Positions 18,223-25,972 are shown, counted from the first letter of the stretch. The stretch: DNA of 64,000 nt from DATFDN01 sp963818725 (GCA_963818725.1 CAWFTU010000014.1:434001-498000); one strand, 5' to 3'. Notes: generated by a model not told the origin, from the sequence alone. Made by a program: numbers and translations.

Positions 18223-18825
18223 ATGCGTAAGATCCTCTTCTCCGGTCTGGCCGCTCTATCCCTGTTCAGCGTCGCGCCGCTGGCCCCGGCCTCGGCGGCC
18301 TCGTTCGATACGGGAGGGCTGTCGGTCACTCACGGAGGCGGTAACGTCAACGTCGCTCGCGGCGCTTTCAGCACCGCCGGCCAGGGCGTGACCACAATCG
18401 GCGGGCTGGCCTATGGCCGTGGCCGCGCGCTCACCCTCGGCGGCAACAATCGCAACATCGCCTCGGGCTACATGAGCAACGCGCAGCAGGATGTGACCAC
18501 GATCGGCGGCACGGCTTACGGTCGTGGCCGCGCGCTCACCCTCGGCGGCAACAATCGCAACATCGCCTCGGGCTACATGAGCAACGCGCAGCAGGATGTG
18601 ACCACGATCGGTGGCACAGCCTACGGCCGCGGCAACTCCCTGGCGAGCGGCGGGTACAACGTGAACCGCGCTTCGGGCGCCCTCTCCGAGGCCGACCAGC
18701 AGGTGTTGACCATCGGTGGCGCCGGGCGCGGCAAGAACCTGGTGTTCGGCGGCAACAACCACAACGCCGCGACCGGCTTCGGCTCTCTGGCCTCCCAGCA
18801 AGTGACCACCCTGAGCGGCCAGTGA
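18223..18825 (+). CDS. exported protein of five 35-residue repeats
   Basis: A 200-residue protein with a signal peptide (MRKILFSGLAALSLFSVAPL then APASAAS, cleavage after ASA). The mature part consists of five units of about 35 residues with the core NxNxAxGxxSxAxQxVxTIGG (examples GNVNVARGAFSTAGQ, NNRNIASGYMSNAQQ, YNVNRASGALSEADQ), alternating with YGRGRALTLGG spacers. Units two and three are identical in protein. Regularly spaced Asn, Ser and Gln ladders suggest a beta-solenoid or amyloid-like fibre subunit. It is not canonical curlin, whose unit is about 22 residues, though the Gln/Asn ladder is similar. No cysteines and no membrane segments follow the signal. It heads a run of exported proteins. 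Confidence 0.8.
   Translation: MRKILFSGLAALSLFSVAPLAPASAASFDTGGLSVTHGGGNVNVARGAFSTAGQGVTTIGGLAYGRGRALTLGGNNRNIASGYMSNAQQDVTTIGGTAYGRGRALTLGGNNRNIASGYMSNAQQDVTTIGGTAYGRGNSLASGGYNVNRASGALSEADQQVLTIGGAGRGKNLVFGGNNHNAATGFGSLASQQVTTLSGQ
18421..18630 (+). repeat. two tandem 105-bp coding repeats
   Basis: 18421-18525 and 18526-18630 are near-identical direct repeats of 105 bp, both starting GGCCGCGCGCTCACC and containing GGCTACATGAGCAACGCGCA. Differences are only a few bases near the ends. They encode 35-residue units two and three of the exported repeat protein, so the copy number probably changes by slippage or recombination. Confidence 0.9.
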
Positions 18826-18834
18826 TCAAGCCCT

Positions 18835-18860
18835 CCGGCTCCGCCTTGGGGCGGGGCCGG
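18835..18860 (+). terminator. strong intergenic hairpin between the two repeat-protein genes
   Basis: CCGGCTCCGCC-TTGG-GGCGGGGCCGG pairs over eleven positions with one G-U. It lies nine bases after the stop of the first repeat-protein gene and is followed by CTCTCCCTTC, not a T run. It could be a partial terminator, or an RNA-stabilising element that sets different amounts of the two proteins. Confidence 0.55.
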
Positions 18861-18886
18861 CTCTCCCTTCGCCATAGGAGCGCTTC

Positions 18887-19318
18887 ATGTCCCTTCGTAC
18901 CGTCTTTGTCGCCGCGCTCGCTCTGGCTTCCACCCTGCCAGCCTCGGCGCAAGAGGTGGGTGGCATGCCCCTGCGTGGCCCACTCGGGCAACTGGAGCAG
19001 GTCGAGCAGTTGCGGCCTGGGTGCCCGCTTTCGCAAACCAGCGTCAGCGTGGGCGTGAACAAGGCGCTCGGGGCGCACGGACAGGCGCAGCAAAATCTGC
19101 TCACCGCCAACCCGGGCGGCTGCCGTCCACTGGTCAGCACGCAGGTGGTCGCCGGGGTCAATCTTGGTCTCGGCCCGGCCAGCAGCGCCGGTCAGAGCAT
19201 CCAAGCCTATGGGCCTCGCGGCCTGCTGGCCACCACCGCCTACACCCGTGGGGTCAATCTTGCGGCCGGCCCCCGCAGTGCCGCCCAGCAGCAGCTTTTC
19301 AACCAGATCGGCCGCTGA
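18887..19318 (+). CDS. exported protein with three copies of a related repeat
   Basis: A 143-residue protein with a signal peptide ending ASTLPASAQ. Three units share the core GVNxxxGxxSxAxQ: GVNKALGAHGQAQQ, GVNLGLGPASSAGQ and GVNLAAGPRSAAQQ, spaced about 33-36 residues apart. This is the same pattern as in the upstream gene, so the two are likely paralogues or partner subunits, as major and minor fibre subunits often are. Two cysteines (in PGCPLSQ and GGCRPLV) stand about 33 residues apart at equivalent places in consecutive repeats. The ATG at 18887 follows ATAGGAG. No enzyme motif is present. Confidence 0.75.
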   Translation: MSLRTVFVAALALASTLPASAQEVGGMPLRGPLGQLEQVEQLRPGCPLSQTSVSVGVNKALGAHGQAQQNLLTANPGGCRPLVSTQVVAGVNLGLGPASSAGQSIQAYGPRGLLATTAYTRGVNLAAGPRSAAQQQLFNQIGR

Positions 19319-19329
19319 TGCCTCCTTCA

Positions 19330-19361
19330 CCCCGCCGCGGCCGACCAGGCCGAAGGCGGGG
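19330..19361 (+). terminator. intergenic hairpin after the second repeat-protein gene
   Basis: CCCCGCC (19330-19336) pairs with GGCGGGG (19355-19361), with an inner GGCC pair at 19339-19342 and 19348-19351. It is followed by CTTCCTTTG and lies between stop 19318 and the next start 19383. The role may be partial termination or mRNA stabilisation. Confidence 0.5.
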
Positions 19362-19382
19362 CTTCCTTTGCAGGAGAAGCCC

Positions 19383-19790
19383 ATGTCGAAACCAAACCCG
19401 TTCGTATTCGCCGTCATTTTGACCACGGCTGCCTTTGTATCGGCCTCGGCCGGGACGCTGCGCTGCCGATCCGTGAACGGTAACGTCACCTGTTCCGGGT
19501 CAGGCGCCATAAGCTGCCAAACCGTCAATGGACGCACCGTGTGCGTCGGCGGGCACGGTGATGTCGTTCAGTCGTTTGGAGCCGGCTCCCCTCCAGCCGC
19601 GGATCTGGATGGCGATCCGGACGCCCCGGCGGGGAAGGACGAACTCGACGAGGACACCGCACCAGCGGATGCGAGACCGCAACGCTTCATCGAGCGCCGG
19701 GATGCGAACGGCCCCGTGCTGTCAGTGGAGCAAAGCGGTGACAGGCTCCGTCTGCGCACGCGCCGCACGGCGATCACCCTCGATCGATGA
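19383..19790 (+). CDS. small exported protein, cysteine-rich N-terminal part and acidic linker
   Basis: A 135-residue protein with a signal peptide (PFVFAVILTTAAFVSASAG). The mature protein opens with a compact four-cysteine segment, CRSVNGNVTCSGSGAISCQT then VNGRTVCVGG, containing the repeated SVNGNVTC/TVNGRTVC element. An acidic linker (DLDGDPDAPAGKDELDEDTA) and a basic C-terminal strand region (LRLRTRRTAITLD) follow. The start at 19383 has CAGGAGAAG upstream. I recognise no family. Its position between repeat-protein genes and an OmpA-family gene suggests an accessory role at the cell surface. Confidence 0.65.
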   Translation: MSKPNPFVFAVILTTAAFVSASAGTLRCRSVNGNVTCSGSGAISCQTVNGRTVCVGGHGDVVQSFGAGSPPAADLDGDPDAPAGKDELDEDTAPADARPQRFIERRDANGPVLSVEQSGDRLRLRTRRTAITLDR

Positions 19791-19793
19791 CGC

Positions 19794-19809
19794 ATCGCGT
19801 CCCCGCGAT
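19794..19809 (+). terminator. short perfect hairpin after the 19383 gene
   Basis: ATCGCG-TCCC-CGCGAT is a perfect six-pair stem three bases after the stop codon. No T run follows. It fits the pattern of a hairpin in each gap of this exported-protein cluster. Confidence 0.4.
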
Positions 19810-19915
19810 TGATGGAGTGACAGCAGAAAGTCGCTGGAACTGTGAGCCAGCTAACCATCGCCAGGCCGCGCGCGACCTAGTCTCCCCATTGGTAATCCTG
19901 GACAGGAGACGCGTT

Positions 19916-20137
19916 ATGAAGAGCAATATCGATGGGCTCCGGAAGATCCTTCACGGCGAGAGCTTCGGGTCATTCGGGATCGACCGGCTCTGCTACGTCA
20001 AGCGCACGGAGCGGCGCGGGTGCACCCTCTATGCCGTGCATGGCGCGGACGGCACCTACCTTTGGCGCTACCCGGACCGGGCCACCGCCGATGCCGCCTT
20101 GCGGCAGCATGAGATGGAACCGCTCAGCGTCCATTGA
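19916..20137 (+). CDS. DUF1150 family protein
   Basis: A 73-residue cytoplasmic protein. FGIDRLCYVKRT, LYAVHGADGTYL and the ending EMEPLSVH match DUF1150, a small alphaproteobacterial family (typically G-IAYVKP near the start, FALHAADGTP in the middle and a terminal ELETVSVH). The ATG at 19916 has GACAGGAGA upstream. In other genomes DUF1150 genes often sit beside small heat-shock protein genes, but here it lies inside the exported-protein run. The function is unknown. Confidence 0.75.
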   Translation: MKSNIDGLRKILHGESFGSFGIDRLCYVKRTERRGCTLYAVHGADGTYLWRYPDRATADAALRQHEMEPLSVH

Positions 20138-20150
20138 GCGCGCAGTCGTT

Positions 20151-20208
20151 GGTCCACTTGAAACCCTCCCGGCGGGAGGCCGCGCGATTCCCTGGCCCGC
20201 GTGGACCA
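20151..20208 (+). other. nested stem-loop in the 20137-20273 gap
   Basis: An outer stem TGGTCCAC (20151-20158) with GTGGACCA (20201-20208) encloses a perfect inner hairpin CCTCCC-GGC-GGGAGG (20065 offset by 100: 20165-20179). No T run follows. It may be an RNA structure protecting or attenuating the transcript of the exported-protein cluster. Confidence 0.5.
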
Positions 20209-20272
20209 GCTCAGAGAGCGGCGGTCCTCCCCTCGGCCACCCTACTGCCGATTGGCTCATGAGGAGCACGCC

Positions 20273-20911
20273 ATGATATGCCGACCTGTTATCGCTGCCC
20301 TGGCGGTTCTGGCCGCTCTCGCCGCGCCGGCGACAGCACAGGAGAGTGGCGGAATTGCGCTTGCGCCACAGATAGCGCGCGGACCGACCGGCTTGGCCCG
20401 CCTTCCATCCTTCGCTCGGCCGGGGGTGACGGCCGCCGACGTGCAGGCCAGCATGACGGCGACAGATCGCAGCGCGCGTCACCAGGACATGATCGCGCGC
20501 CTGCGCGGCGATGCGGGTTATTTGGGCGGCTTCGCCTTCGGCACCCCGCTATCTCCCAGCGTGCAGCCCGTGCAGCAGATCCCGCTCGCAGCCGACCCTG
20601 GCTTCGGCTCGTCCGATGGATCGGACAATGGAGGTTCCTGGCACGGTCATGGCGGGAGAGGATCGCGGCAGATCGTCGTGAACCGGGTCGATGTGACGAC
20701 CTTTCAGGGTCCGGTCGTGGTCGGCAACAACAACAGCGTCCAGCAACAGACCGCGACGGGCTCCGGTCCGATCGCCTTGCAGCAGGTGATGAGCCAGCCT
20801 GGCGCATCCGGGACAGGAGCCGTCAACACAATCGGCCCGAGCGGCAACGTCCTCCAGCGCGCGCCCGGAGTCGCTCGTCGGAGTCCGGCTCATGTTGCCG
20901 TGCCGCGCTAG
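20273..20911 (+). CDS. exported glycine/asparagine/glutamine-rich protein
   Basis: A 212-residue protein with a signal peptide (VIAALAVLAALAAPATAQ). The middle has an HHDMIARLRG-like helical part (ARHQDMIARLRGDAGYLGGF), then a Gly/Ser/His-rich stretch (SSDGSDNGGSWHGHGGRG). A strand-rich C-terminal half follows with VVNRVDVTTFQGPVVVGNNN and SVQQQTATG. GNNNSVQQQ resembles the Asn/Gln core of curlin units (GxGNxAxxxQ) but occurs once. The ATG at 20273 follows ATGAGGAGC. I assign no family. It could be a third structural subunit or nucleator of the same surface structure as the repeat proteins. Confidence 0.65.
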   Translation: MICRPVIAALAVLAALAAPATAQESGGIALAPQIARGPTGLARLPSFARPGVTAADVQASMTATDRSARHQDMIARLRGDAGYLGGFAFGTPLSPSVQPVQQIPLAADPGFGSSDGSDNGGSWHGHGGRGSRQIVVNRVDVTTFQGPVVVGNNNSVQQQTATGSGPIALQQVMSQPGASGTGAVNTIGPSGNVLQRAPGVARRSPAHVAVPR

Positions 20912-21024
20912 CGCCGCTCCCAGCACGTCCATGATGCCGGCCTCCGAAGCGGGAAAGATGCGTGGAAAAGTGGACTGGCCCACAGTCCTGGCCGTGGGCG
21001 GTCCTTATCCTGGCTGCACCGACG

Positions 21025-21037
21025 CCCCGCGCCGGGG
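21025..21037 (+). other. short hairpin before the OmpA-family gene
   Basis: CCCCG-CGC-CGGGG lies 29 bases before the start codon at 21066. It could affect access to the ribosome site GAGGAGA. It is short enough to arise by chance in this GC-rich genome. Confidence 0.3.
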
Positions 21038-21065
21038 TGATCGGAATCGACAGAGGAGACCCGTC

Positions 21066-21809
21066 ATGCGCCGCCGTCGCTCACACCTTCTTGCTGCCGC
21101 CGCCGTCTCGCTTCAAGCTCTCCTTTTGTGCGGCCCAGCGATGGGGCAGACCGTGCAGATGTTCGACGAGGCGCCGTCGCTGGAGCAGTTGCGCAGCATT
21201 ATGATCCCGGAATCCCATGGCGGCCTCAGCCGCAGGATCGTGCTGCCGCAGACCGGTGGCGTGACAGTCCCAAACGCCGTCCAGCCGGCCGCTGCCGCAG
21301 CGCCGGCCGCCTCCGATCCGCTGCCAGCGCCACGCCAAGCCGCCGAAGCAGAGACTCCCCCAGGGGACGAGCGGCCGGCCACGCCGGTTGCTTACAGGCC
21401 CGCCCACGTGCCCGCCGCGCACACGCACCGCGCGACGCAAGCTGCCCTGTCCGGTTCGAACGATCAGCACGCGGCGCCCGGAACGGTTGGTTTCCGCATC
21501 AACTTCGCCTTCAACTCCGACGCCATCCCGGCGGTGTACGGCGTGTTCCTCGACCGGATCGCCGCATTGATGAGGGAGGAGTTGCAGGTGCGCATCCAGA
21601 TCGAGGGCCATACCGACGCCGTGGGCTCCGACGCCTATAATCTCGATCTATCCCGGCGCCGCGCCCTCGCGGTTGCGGAGTACCTGGTGCAGCGGCGGGG
21701 CATCGAGCCTGATCGCCTGTCGGTAGCGGGAAAGGGCAAGTCGGAGCCGTTGCTCGCCGACCCTTACGATCCCCGCAACCGCCGGGTTCAGTTCGTCCGG
21801 GTGGACTAG
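21066..21809 (+). CDS. OmpA-family peptidoglycan-binding protein
   Basis: A 247-residue exported protein. The signal peptide covers about residues 1-28 (LLAAAAVSLQALLLCGPAMG). A Pro/Ala-rich linker (residues about 75-140) leads to a C-terminal OmpA-like domain: FRINFAFNSDAIP, VRIQIEGHTDAVGSDAYNLD and LSRRRALAVAEYLVQRRGIE. The last two segments contain the Asp and Arg that bind diaminopimelate in peptidoglycan. There is no beta-barrel, so it probably tethers something to the cell wall from the periplasm. The start has GAGGAGACCCGTC upstream. The next gene begins two bases after its stop, so the pair is translated together. Closely similar domains occur in outer-membrane export and adhesion clusters. 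Confidence 0.85.
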   Translation: MRRRRSHLLAAAAVSLQALLLCGPAMGQTVQMFDEAPSLEQLRSIMIPESHGGLSRRIVLPQTGGVTVPNAVQPAAAAAPAASDPLPAPRQAAEAETPPGDERPATPVAYRPAHVPAAHTHRATQAALSGSNDQHAAPGTVGFRINFAFNSDAIPAVYGVFLDRIAALMREELQVRIQIEGHTDAVGSDAYNLDLSRRRALAVAEYLVQRRGIEPDRLSVAGKGKSEPLLADPYDPRNRRVQFVRVD

Positions 21810-21811
21810 CC

Positions 21812-22150
21812 ATGCATGCCAGCAGACCCCTAACCGCAGCCGCGCTGCTCGCGCTCGGCGCCTTTGCCCTGGTCAGTCCGGCTTCCTCGAAGCTCGAACG
21901 GAACACCAAGCCGGCGGACAAAGCTGATCCCCTCCCCGAGACAGGGGGCCATCCCATACTTCCCAAAGGACCATTTCGCCTTCAGTGCAGCCAGTTCGGC
22001 CAAACGATTATCGCCGGTCAGGGACTGGAGCACCTGAGCGTGGGGTTTCCCCTGTTTGGCTGGCTTTCCTTCCAGCCACCTGGCCGAGGCGGGCGGGTGA
22101 TGGTGCTGCCGCTCGGCGATGGCGCCACCACCTGCGTGGTGTCGCAGTAG
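21812..22150 (+). CDS. small exported protein of unknown function
   Basis: A 112-residue protein with a signal peptide (LTAAALLALGAFALVSPASS). The mature part has one likely disulfide pair, Cys in FRLQCSQFG and in TTCVVSQ, and a beta-rich centre (HLSVGFPLFGWLSFQPPG, MVLPLGDGA). It starts two bases after the OmpA-family stop, so it is an operon partner. No family was recognised. It is convergent with the SH3-SUMF1 gene. Confidence 0.65.
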   Translation: MHASRPLTAAALLALGAFALVSPASSKLERNTKPADKADPLPETGGHPILPKGPFRLQCSQFGQTIIAGQGLEHLSVGFPLFGWLSFQPPGRGGRVMVLPLGDGATTCVVSQ

Positions 22151-22160
22151 CGGGGCCATG

Positions 22161-23388
22161 TCAGCGCAGGGGCAGCGCCACCCGCGCGCCGTTGGCGACA
22201 TAGCGCACGCTCGCGTCGTAGAAGTTGCGGGCGGACACGGTGACATCGGAGGGCGGGTTCTTCCAGGAGCCGCCGCGCAGCACACGCCGCTCGCAGGTGC
22301 CGCTGACCCAGGCGGAGCCATTGGTCGGCGCACCTTGGTAGGTGGGATGCCAGCAATCCTCGACCCACTCGGCCACGCCGCCCAGCATCCCGTACAGGCC
22401 CCAGGGATTCGGCGGCAACGCATCGACATCCGCCGGGCGATGCGGGTCGTAGGGGCCGCCGCAGCCGTCACAGTTCACCCGGCCGACCCCGACCTGATCG
22501 CCGAGAGCGCCAAACCGGGCGGTGCTGCCGGCGCGGGCGGCGTATTCCCACTCGGCCTCGCTTGGCAGGCGATAGGCCTTGCCCGTGACCTTGCGCAGCC
22601 AGCTCACGTATTGATCCGCGTCCACCCAGCTCAGGTTCTCCATCGGCCGATGCCCGGCCGCCTCCGCTTCGTGCGGCGGCTTGTAGGCGCAGCCGCCAGC
22701 CTCGACGCAGGCTTTCCACTCGGCCTCAGTGACGACGTACTCGGCCAGCGCCACGGGCGGCACGCTGACACGGTGGATGGGGCGCTCGGTCGAAATCTTC
22801 CTTGGAGCCCATGGCAAAAACACCAGCTGGCAAGGGCGCCATGACCGGGCACGTCGCGCAATCGCGGAACTCGCCCGCCCGTCTGGGAGCGGTCGTAGCG
22901 GAGCGCGGGGGGGCGGGTTCGGCCCGCGGGGGCGGCGCGACGGCGACGGGCAGGCGCAGATGGCTCTGCTCCACGAATCCTGTCGCGCCAGAGGCCGGCA
23001 CGACGACTTGCAGCCATGGCGTCCCGACCACGGCGCCTGTCGCGAGCACACGCTGCCCAGCGGAAAGGGAGCCCACGGTCCGCGCGTTGGCGTCCGGCTC
23101 CGCCCGCAATGTCGCTGTGCTCGTCACCTCGTAGAATGTCACGGTGCTCGTCACCTTGTAGGGCGTCTCGATGGTCGTGGTGCGCTGCACCTCGCGCAGG
23201 CAAATGATGTCCGCCTCCCGCTTTTCGGCGTTGTACTGCGCCACGAGATCGTTCAGCATCGCGGACTTCGAGGCCGAGGCGGCGGCGCACGCCTCATAGG
23301 TCGGGTAGGAGACGTCCGGCTCCGCCCGGACCATGTCGCAATTGTCGCCGCTGCACAGCATGATCGCCAAAACGAATCCCGCCGGCAT
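22161..23388 (-). pseudogene. exported SH3b-SUMF1 (formylglycine-generating-enzyme-like) protein, one frame break
   Basis: From ATG at 23388 (GGGGAGG upstream) a signal-like N-terminus is followed by a bacterial SH3 domain (ATLRAEPDANARTVGSLSAG, then GTPWLQVVVPASGATGFVEQ). A CATCPVMAPLPAGVFAMGS segment then opens a SUMF1/FGE-sulfatase domain. The frame changes near 22795 at KEDFDRAP and continues with IHRVSVPPVALAEYVVTEAE, YRLPSEAEWEYAARAG, LYGMLGGVAEWVEDCW and RVLRGGSW. Such domains either oxidise cysteine in target proteins or serve as carbohydrate-binding modules. The two catalytic Cys of true FGE cannot be confirmed. The domain is closely similar to the one at the end of the caspase gene at 41628-44015. 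Confidence 0.78.
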
Positions 23389-23501
23389 GCGCGCCCTCCC
23401 CTGATGCGGCCCGGAACGCGGCTGCTTGCCTTCTCGCCCGCGTCGCCCGAGGCTTTGTATAACATTTCGCTTTATATAGCATTTATTGCACGGCAAAGAG
23501 G

Positions 23502-25352
23502 ATGATCCGGGTCACACTCCGGCGGCGGATGGCGGGGGCGGCGCGCATCGCGCTGATCCTGGCACTCGCCGTGGTGGCCGCGCTGTTTTGCGTGCGTCCC
23601 CCCTCGCCCCTGGCGGCGGCGGGGCGCCTTTTCGAGGCTGCCGCGTTCCGCCTCGTCGCGCCGGTCCGGCCGCCCGACGAGCGGATCGTGATCATCGGGA
23701 TCACCGAGGACACGCTCGACCTCTTTCCCTACCGCTCGCCGATCGACCGCGGCTTCCTCGCTGGTCTTGTGGACCAGCTCGCCAGCGCCGGCGTCGCGGC
23801 GATCGGCCTCGACGTGCTGCTCGACCGTCCCACCGAGCCCGCCAAGGATGCCGCGCTGCGCCGGGCGATCCGGCGCGCCGATGTGCCCGTGGTGGCGATC
23901 TCGTTGGGACCGGAGACGCCGGCCTCGCCCGAGCGCCGCAGCACGCTAGCCGGATTCGTTGCCGGCGTGCGCACCGGCACCGCCAACCTGGCCCGCGACC
24001 GGTTCGACGACGTTGTTCGCGAGCATGTCCCTGTCAATCCCGCGACCGGCGAGCTCAGCTTCTCGACCAGCCTCGCCGCCGCGCTGGGAGTTCCGGTGCC
24101 GGATCGGCCGTTTACAATCGCGTGGCGGCGGGCGCGCGGCGGTCACGCCTTCCCGGTCTATCCGGCGGAGGCCGTGCGCCTTCTCCCGCAGGACTGGCTT
24201 CGGGGGAAAGTCGCGCTCATCGGCAGCCTGCACCCGGGGGAAGACGAGCATCGCACGCTGGCCTCGGCCTTTGGCAAACCGAGCTTCGGCGTCGAGATAC
24301 ACGCCCAGATCCTTTCCCAGCTTCTCGACCGGCGGGCTGAGCCTCCGCCGCGCATTCCTTGGGCCGAGATCCTGACCACGCTGGGTATGGCCGCCGCTGG
24401 TGTCGCGGCGGCGTCGGTGCTCACGGGCTATGGTTTCGCAGCCGCGATGGCCGGGATCGGCACGGCATTCGTGGCGGCGGCGCTCGCGGTTTACGCGGGC
24501 GGCGGCGCGCTGGTGCCGTGCGTCCCCCCGGTGCTGGCGGCCGTCGCTGCTGGCGGCGCGTTCCGCGCCTGGCGGGGGCGCGGCGAACGGCGGGACCGGC
24601 GCGCGCTGCACGCGCTGTTCCGCCGCTTCATGAGCGAGCCCGTCGCGGACGAGCTGATGCGCGAGCGCGAACTGTTCCTCGCAGGCGGCCGGCCACGCCC
24701 GCAGACGCTGACCGCCACGGTGATGTTCTGCGATACCGCTGGCTCCACCGGGATCTGCGAGCGCCTCGCCCCGGAGCCGCTGGTCGCCTGGTTCGACCTC
24801 TACATCAACACGATGGTCCAGATCGTCCTTGAGCATGAGGGCGTGGTGCTCCGCTTCGTCGGCGACGGTATTCTGGCGGCTTTCGGCTGCCCCGTGCCGC
24901 GGCGGGACGAAGCGGCGGTGACAGCGGACGCCCGCAATGCCGCGCGTTGCGCCCTGGTCATGGAACGGGCGATGGAGCGGCTGAACGATGGCTGGCGCGA
25001 GGCGGGACTGCCGGAGACCGGCTTGCGCGTCGGCCTGCACACCGGGGAGCTGGTGGCCGGCAGCCTGGGCAGCGGGCCGCGCCTCGAATACTGCCTGCTC
25101 GGCGACACCGCCAATATCGGCGCGCGTCTGGAGCAGCTCGGCAAGGAGTATGCGGGCGGCGCTGTCCGCTATTGCACGATCCTGGTGGGGGAACCGACCT
25201 GGCAGAGGCTTGGCGGGACCGTTCCGGGCGTGCGCATCGGGGAGATCGGATTGCGCGGCAAGCGCACGCGGCTTGCCGTGTACCGGATTGACGCGCGTGC
25301 GGGGGCGGCGCCGGAACGCGGGCCGGCGGTCGTGGTGGAGAGCGGCGCCTGA
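23502..25352 (+). CDS. CHASE2-domain adenylate/guanylate cyclase
   Basis: A 616-residue membrane sensor enzyme. An N-terminal membrane helix (IALILALAVVAALF) precedes a periplasmic CHASE2 domain (residues about 45-285: IVIIGITEDTLDLFPYRSPI, AAIGLDVLLDRP, GKVALIGSLHPGEDEHRT). Three membrane helices (about 290-360) and a class III cyclase domain (about 400-600) follow. Catalytic-site motifs are TATVMFCDTAGSTGICERL (first metal Asp), RFVGDGILAAFG (second metal Asp) and LLGDTANIGARLEQ (the Asn and Arg of the transition-state site). All appear intact, so it should make cAMP in response to an unknown periplasmic signal. It is divergent from the SH3-SUMF1 gene, 113 bases apart. Confidence 0.92.
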   Translation: MIRVTLRRRMAGAARIALILALAVVAALFCVRPPSPLAAAGRLFEAAAFRLVAPVRPPDERIVIIGITEDTLDLFPYRSPIDRGFLAGLVDQLASAGVAAIGLDVLLDRPTEPAKDAALRRAIRRADVPVVAISLGPETPASPERRSTLAGFVAGVRTGTANLARDRFDDVVREHVPVNPATGELSFSTSLAAALGVPVPDRPFTIAWRRARGGHAFPVYPAEAVRLLPQDWLRGKVALIGSLHPGEDEHRTLASAFGKPSFGVEIHAQILSQLLDRRAEPPPRIPWAEILTTLGMAAAGVAAASVLTGYGFAAAMAGIGTAFVAAALAVYAGGGALVPCVPPVLAAVAAGGAFRAWRGRGERRDRRALHALFRRFMSEPVADELMRERELFLAGGRPRPQTLTATVMFCDTAGSTGICERLAPEPLVAWFDLYINTMVQIVLEHEGVVLRFVGDGILAAFGCPVPRRDEAAVTADARNAARCALVMERAMERLNDGWREAGLPETGLRVGLHTGELVAGSLGSGPRLEYCLLGDTANIGARLEQLGKEYAGGAVRYCTILVGEPTWQRLGGTVPGVRIGEIGLRGKRTRLAVYRIDARAGAAPERGPAVVVESGA

Positions 25353-25525
25353 AGCGTGGGGCCTATCGACCGATGCCATCGTCGCGTTAATCTCTCTCCC
25401 AATACCTTCCGTAAGCTATGGTATTCACGCCTCTCTGCCGGAGTGTTTTGAATCATCACTGCCGGACTTTATCCTACGGCACGCACACCTCTTCCGCAGT
25501 CCACGTGTGGGTGCGCGGCGTAGCT

Positions 25526-25571
25526 CCCTCTCCGCCTTCAGGGGGCGGAGAGGGTCGGGGTGAGGTGGGGA
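25526..25571 (+). repeat. palindromic intergenic repeat, copy 1
   Basis: CCCTCTCCGCC (25526-25536) pairs perfectly with GGCGGAGAGGG (25544-25554), followed by TCGGGGTGAGGTGGGG. An inverted copy lies at 25738-25783, so the two could also pair with each other. Elements of this type are common between alphaproteobacterial genes. Their origin (REP-like or transcriptional) is not shown by the sequence. Confidence 0.85.
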
Positions 25572-25737
25572 TGGCCGCGAGGATCATGGGAGGGCACCGA
25601 TGGGAGCGGCGTCTGCAGCCGATGCGGCGGGCTCGGCCGGGATTGCGGAGCGCGACGATCGTATCATCCGCTTTTGAAGAAGGAGGGATCGAGAACCTGG
25701 ACGAGATGATGCAGCATCCGCACCAGGCGCTGGTGTC

Positions 25738-25783
25738 TCCCCCACCTCACCCCGGCCCTCTCCGCCCCCAGGGGCGGAGAGGG
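25738..25783 (-). repeat. palindromic intergenic repeat, copy 2 (inverted)
   Basis: CCCCACCTCACCCCGG leads into CCCTCTCCGCC (25756-25766) paired with GGCGGAGAGGG (25773-25783). It is the reverse-oriented partner of the repeat at 25526-25571, with a different loop (CCCCAG versus TTCAGGG). Confidence 0.85.
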
Positions 25784-25972
25784 AGATGAGGCTACCCGCG
25801 AGCAATGGGTGCATGTCGTAGGGCTTGACCCGCGCATCCAGCGATACGTCCGTGTCGCTTGGACCTTGCGCTGGATTGCTGGGGGGGGGGACACCGAGGC
25901 CGATCCGTCGCGGATGACCGTTTCGCACAGCTTCGCGGTCACTGGCCCGATACCGCCACCGAAACTGATCGG

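Larger units (their letters stand above)
25353..25972. other. 620-base intergenic region with paired palindromic repeats
   Basis: No gene is supported here; frames on both strands lack recognisable content. It holds two inverted copies of a palindromic repeat (listed separately) and a run of ten G at 25881-25890. Confidence 0.65.

Noticed and set aside
17828..18391. 187-codon plus-strand frame before the repeat-protein gene
   Set aside because: It has no ribosome site, overlaps the start of a gene with a clear signal peptide in another frame, and shows no similarity.
18403..18660. possible CRISPR array
   Set aside because: The direct repeats are 105 bp, contiguous without spacers, in frame and part of a signal-peptide protein gene.
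23946..25379. 477-codon minus-strand frame opposite the CHASE2 cyclase
   Set aside because: The plus strand carries an unmistakable cyclase; the antisense frame has shadow composition (many Arg, Ala, His) and no family match.
25873..25900. poly-G tract as a phase-variation switch
   Set aside because: It lies in non-coding sequence with no promoter or gene start identifiable within a sensible distance; noted only as a low-interest observation.
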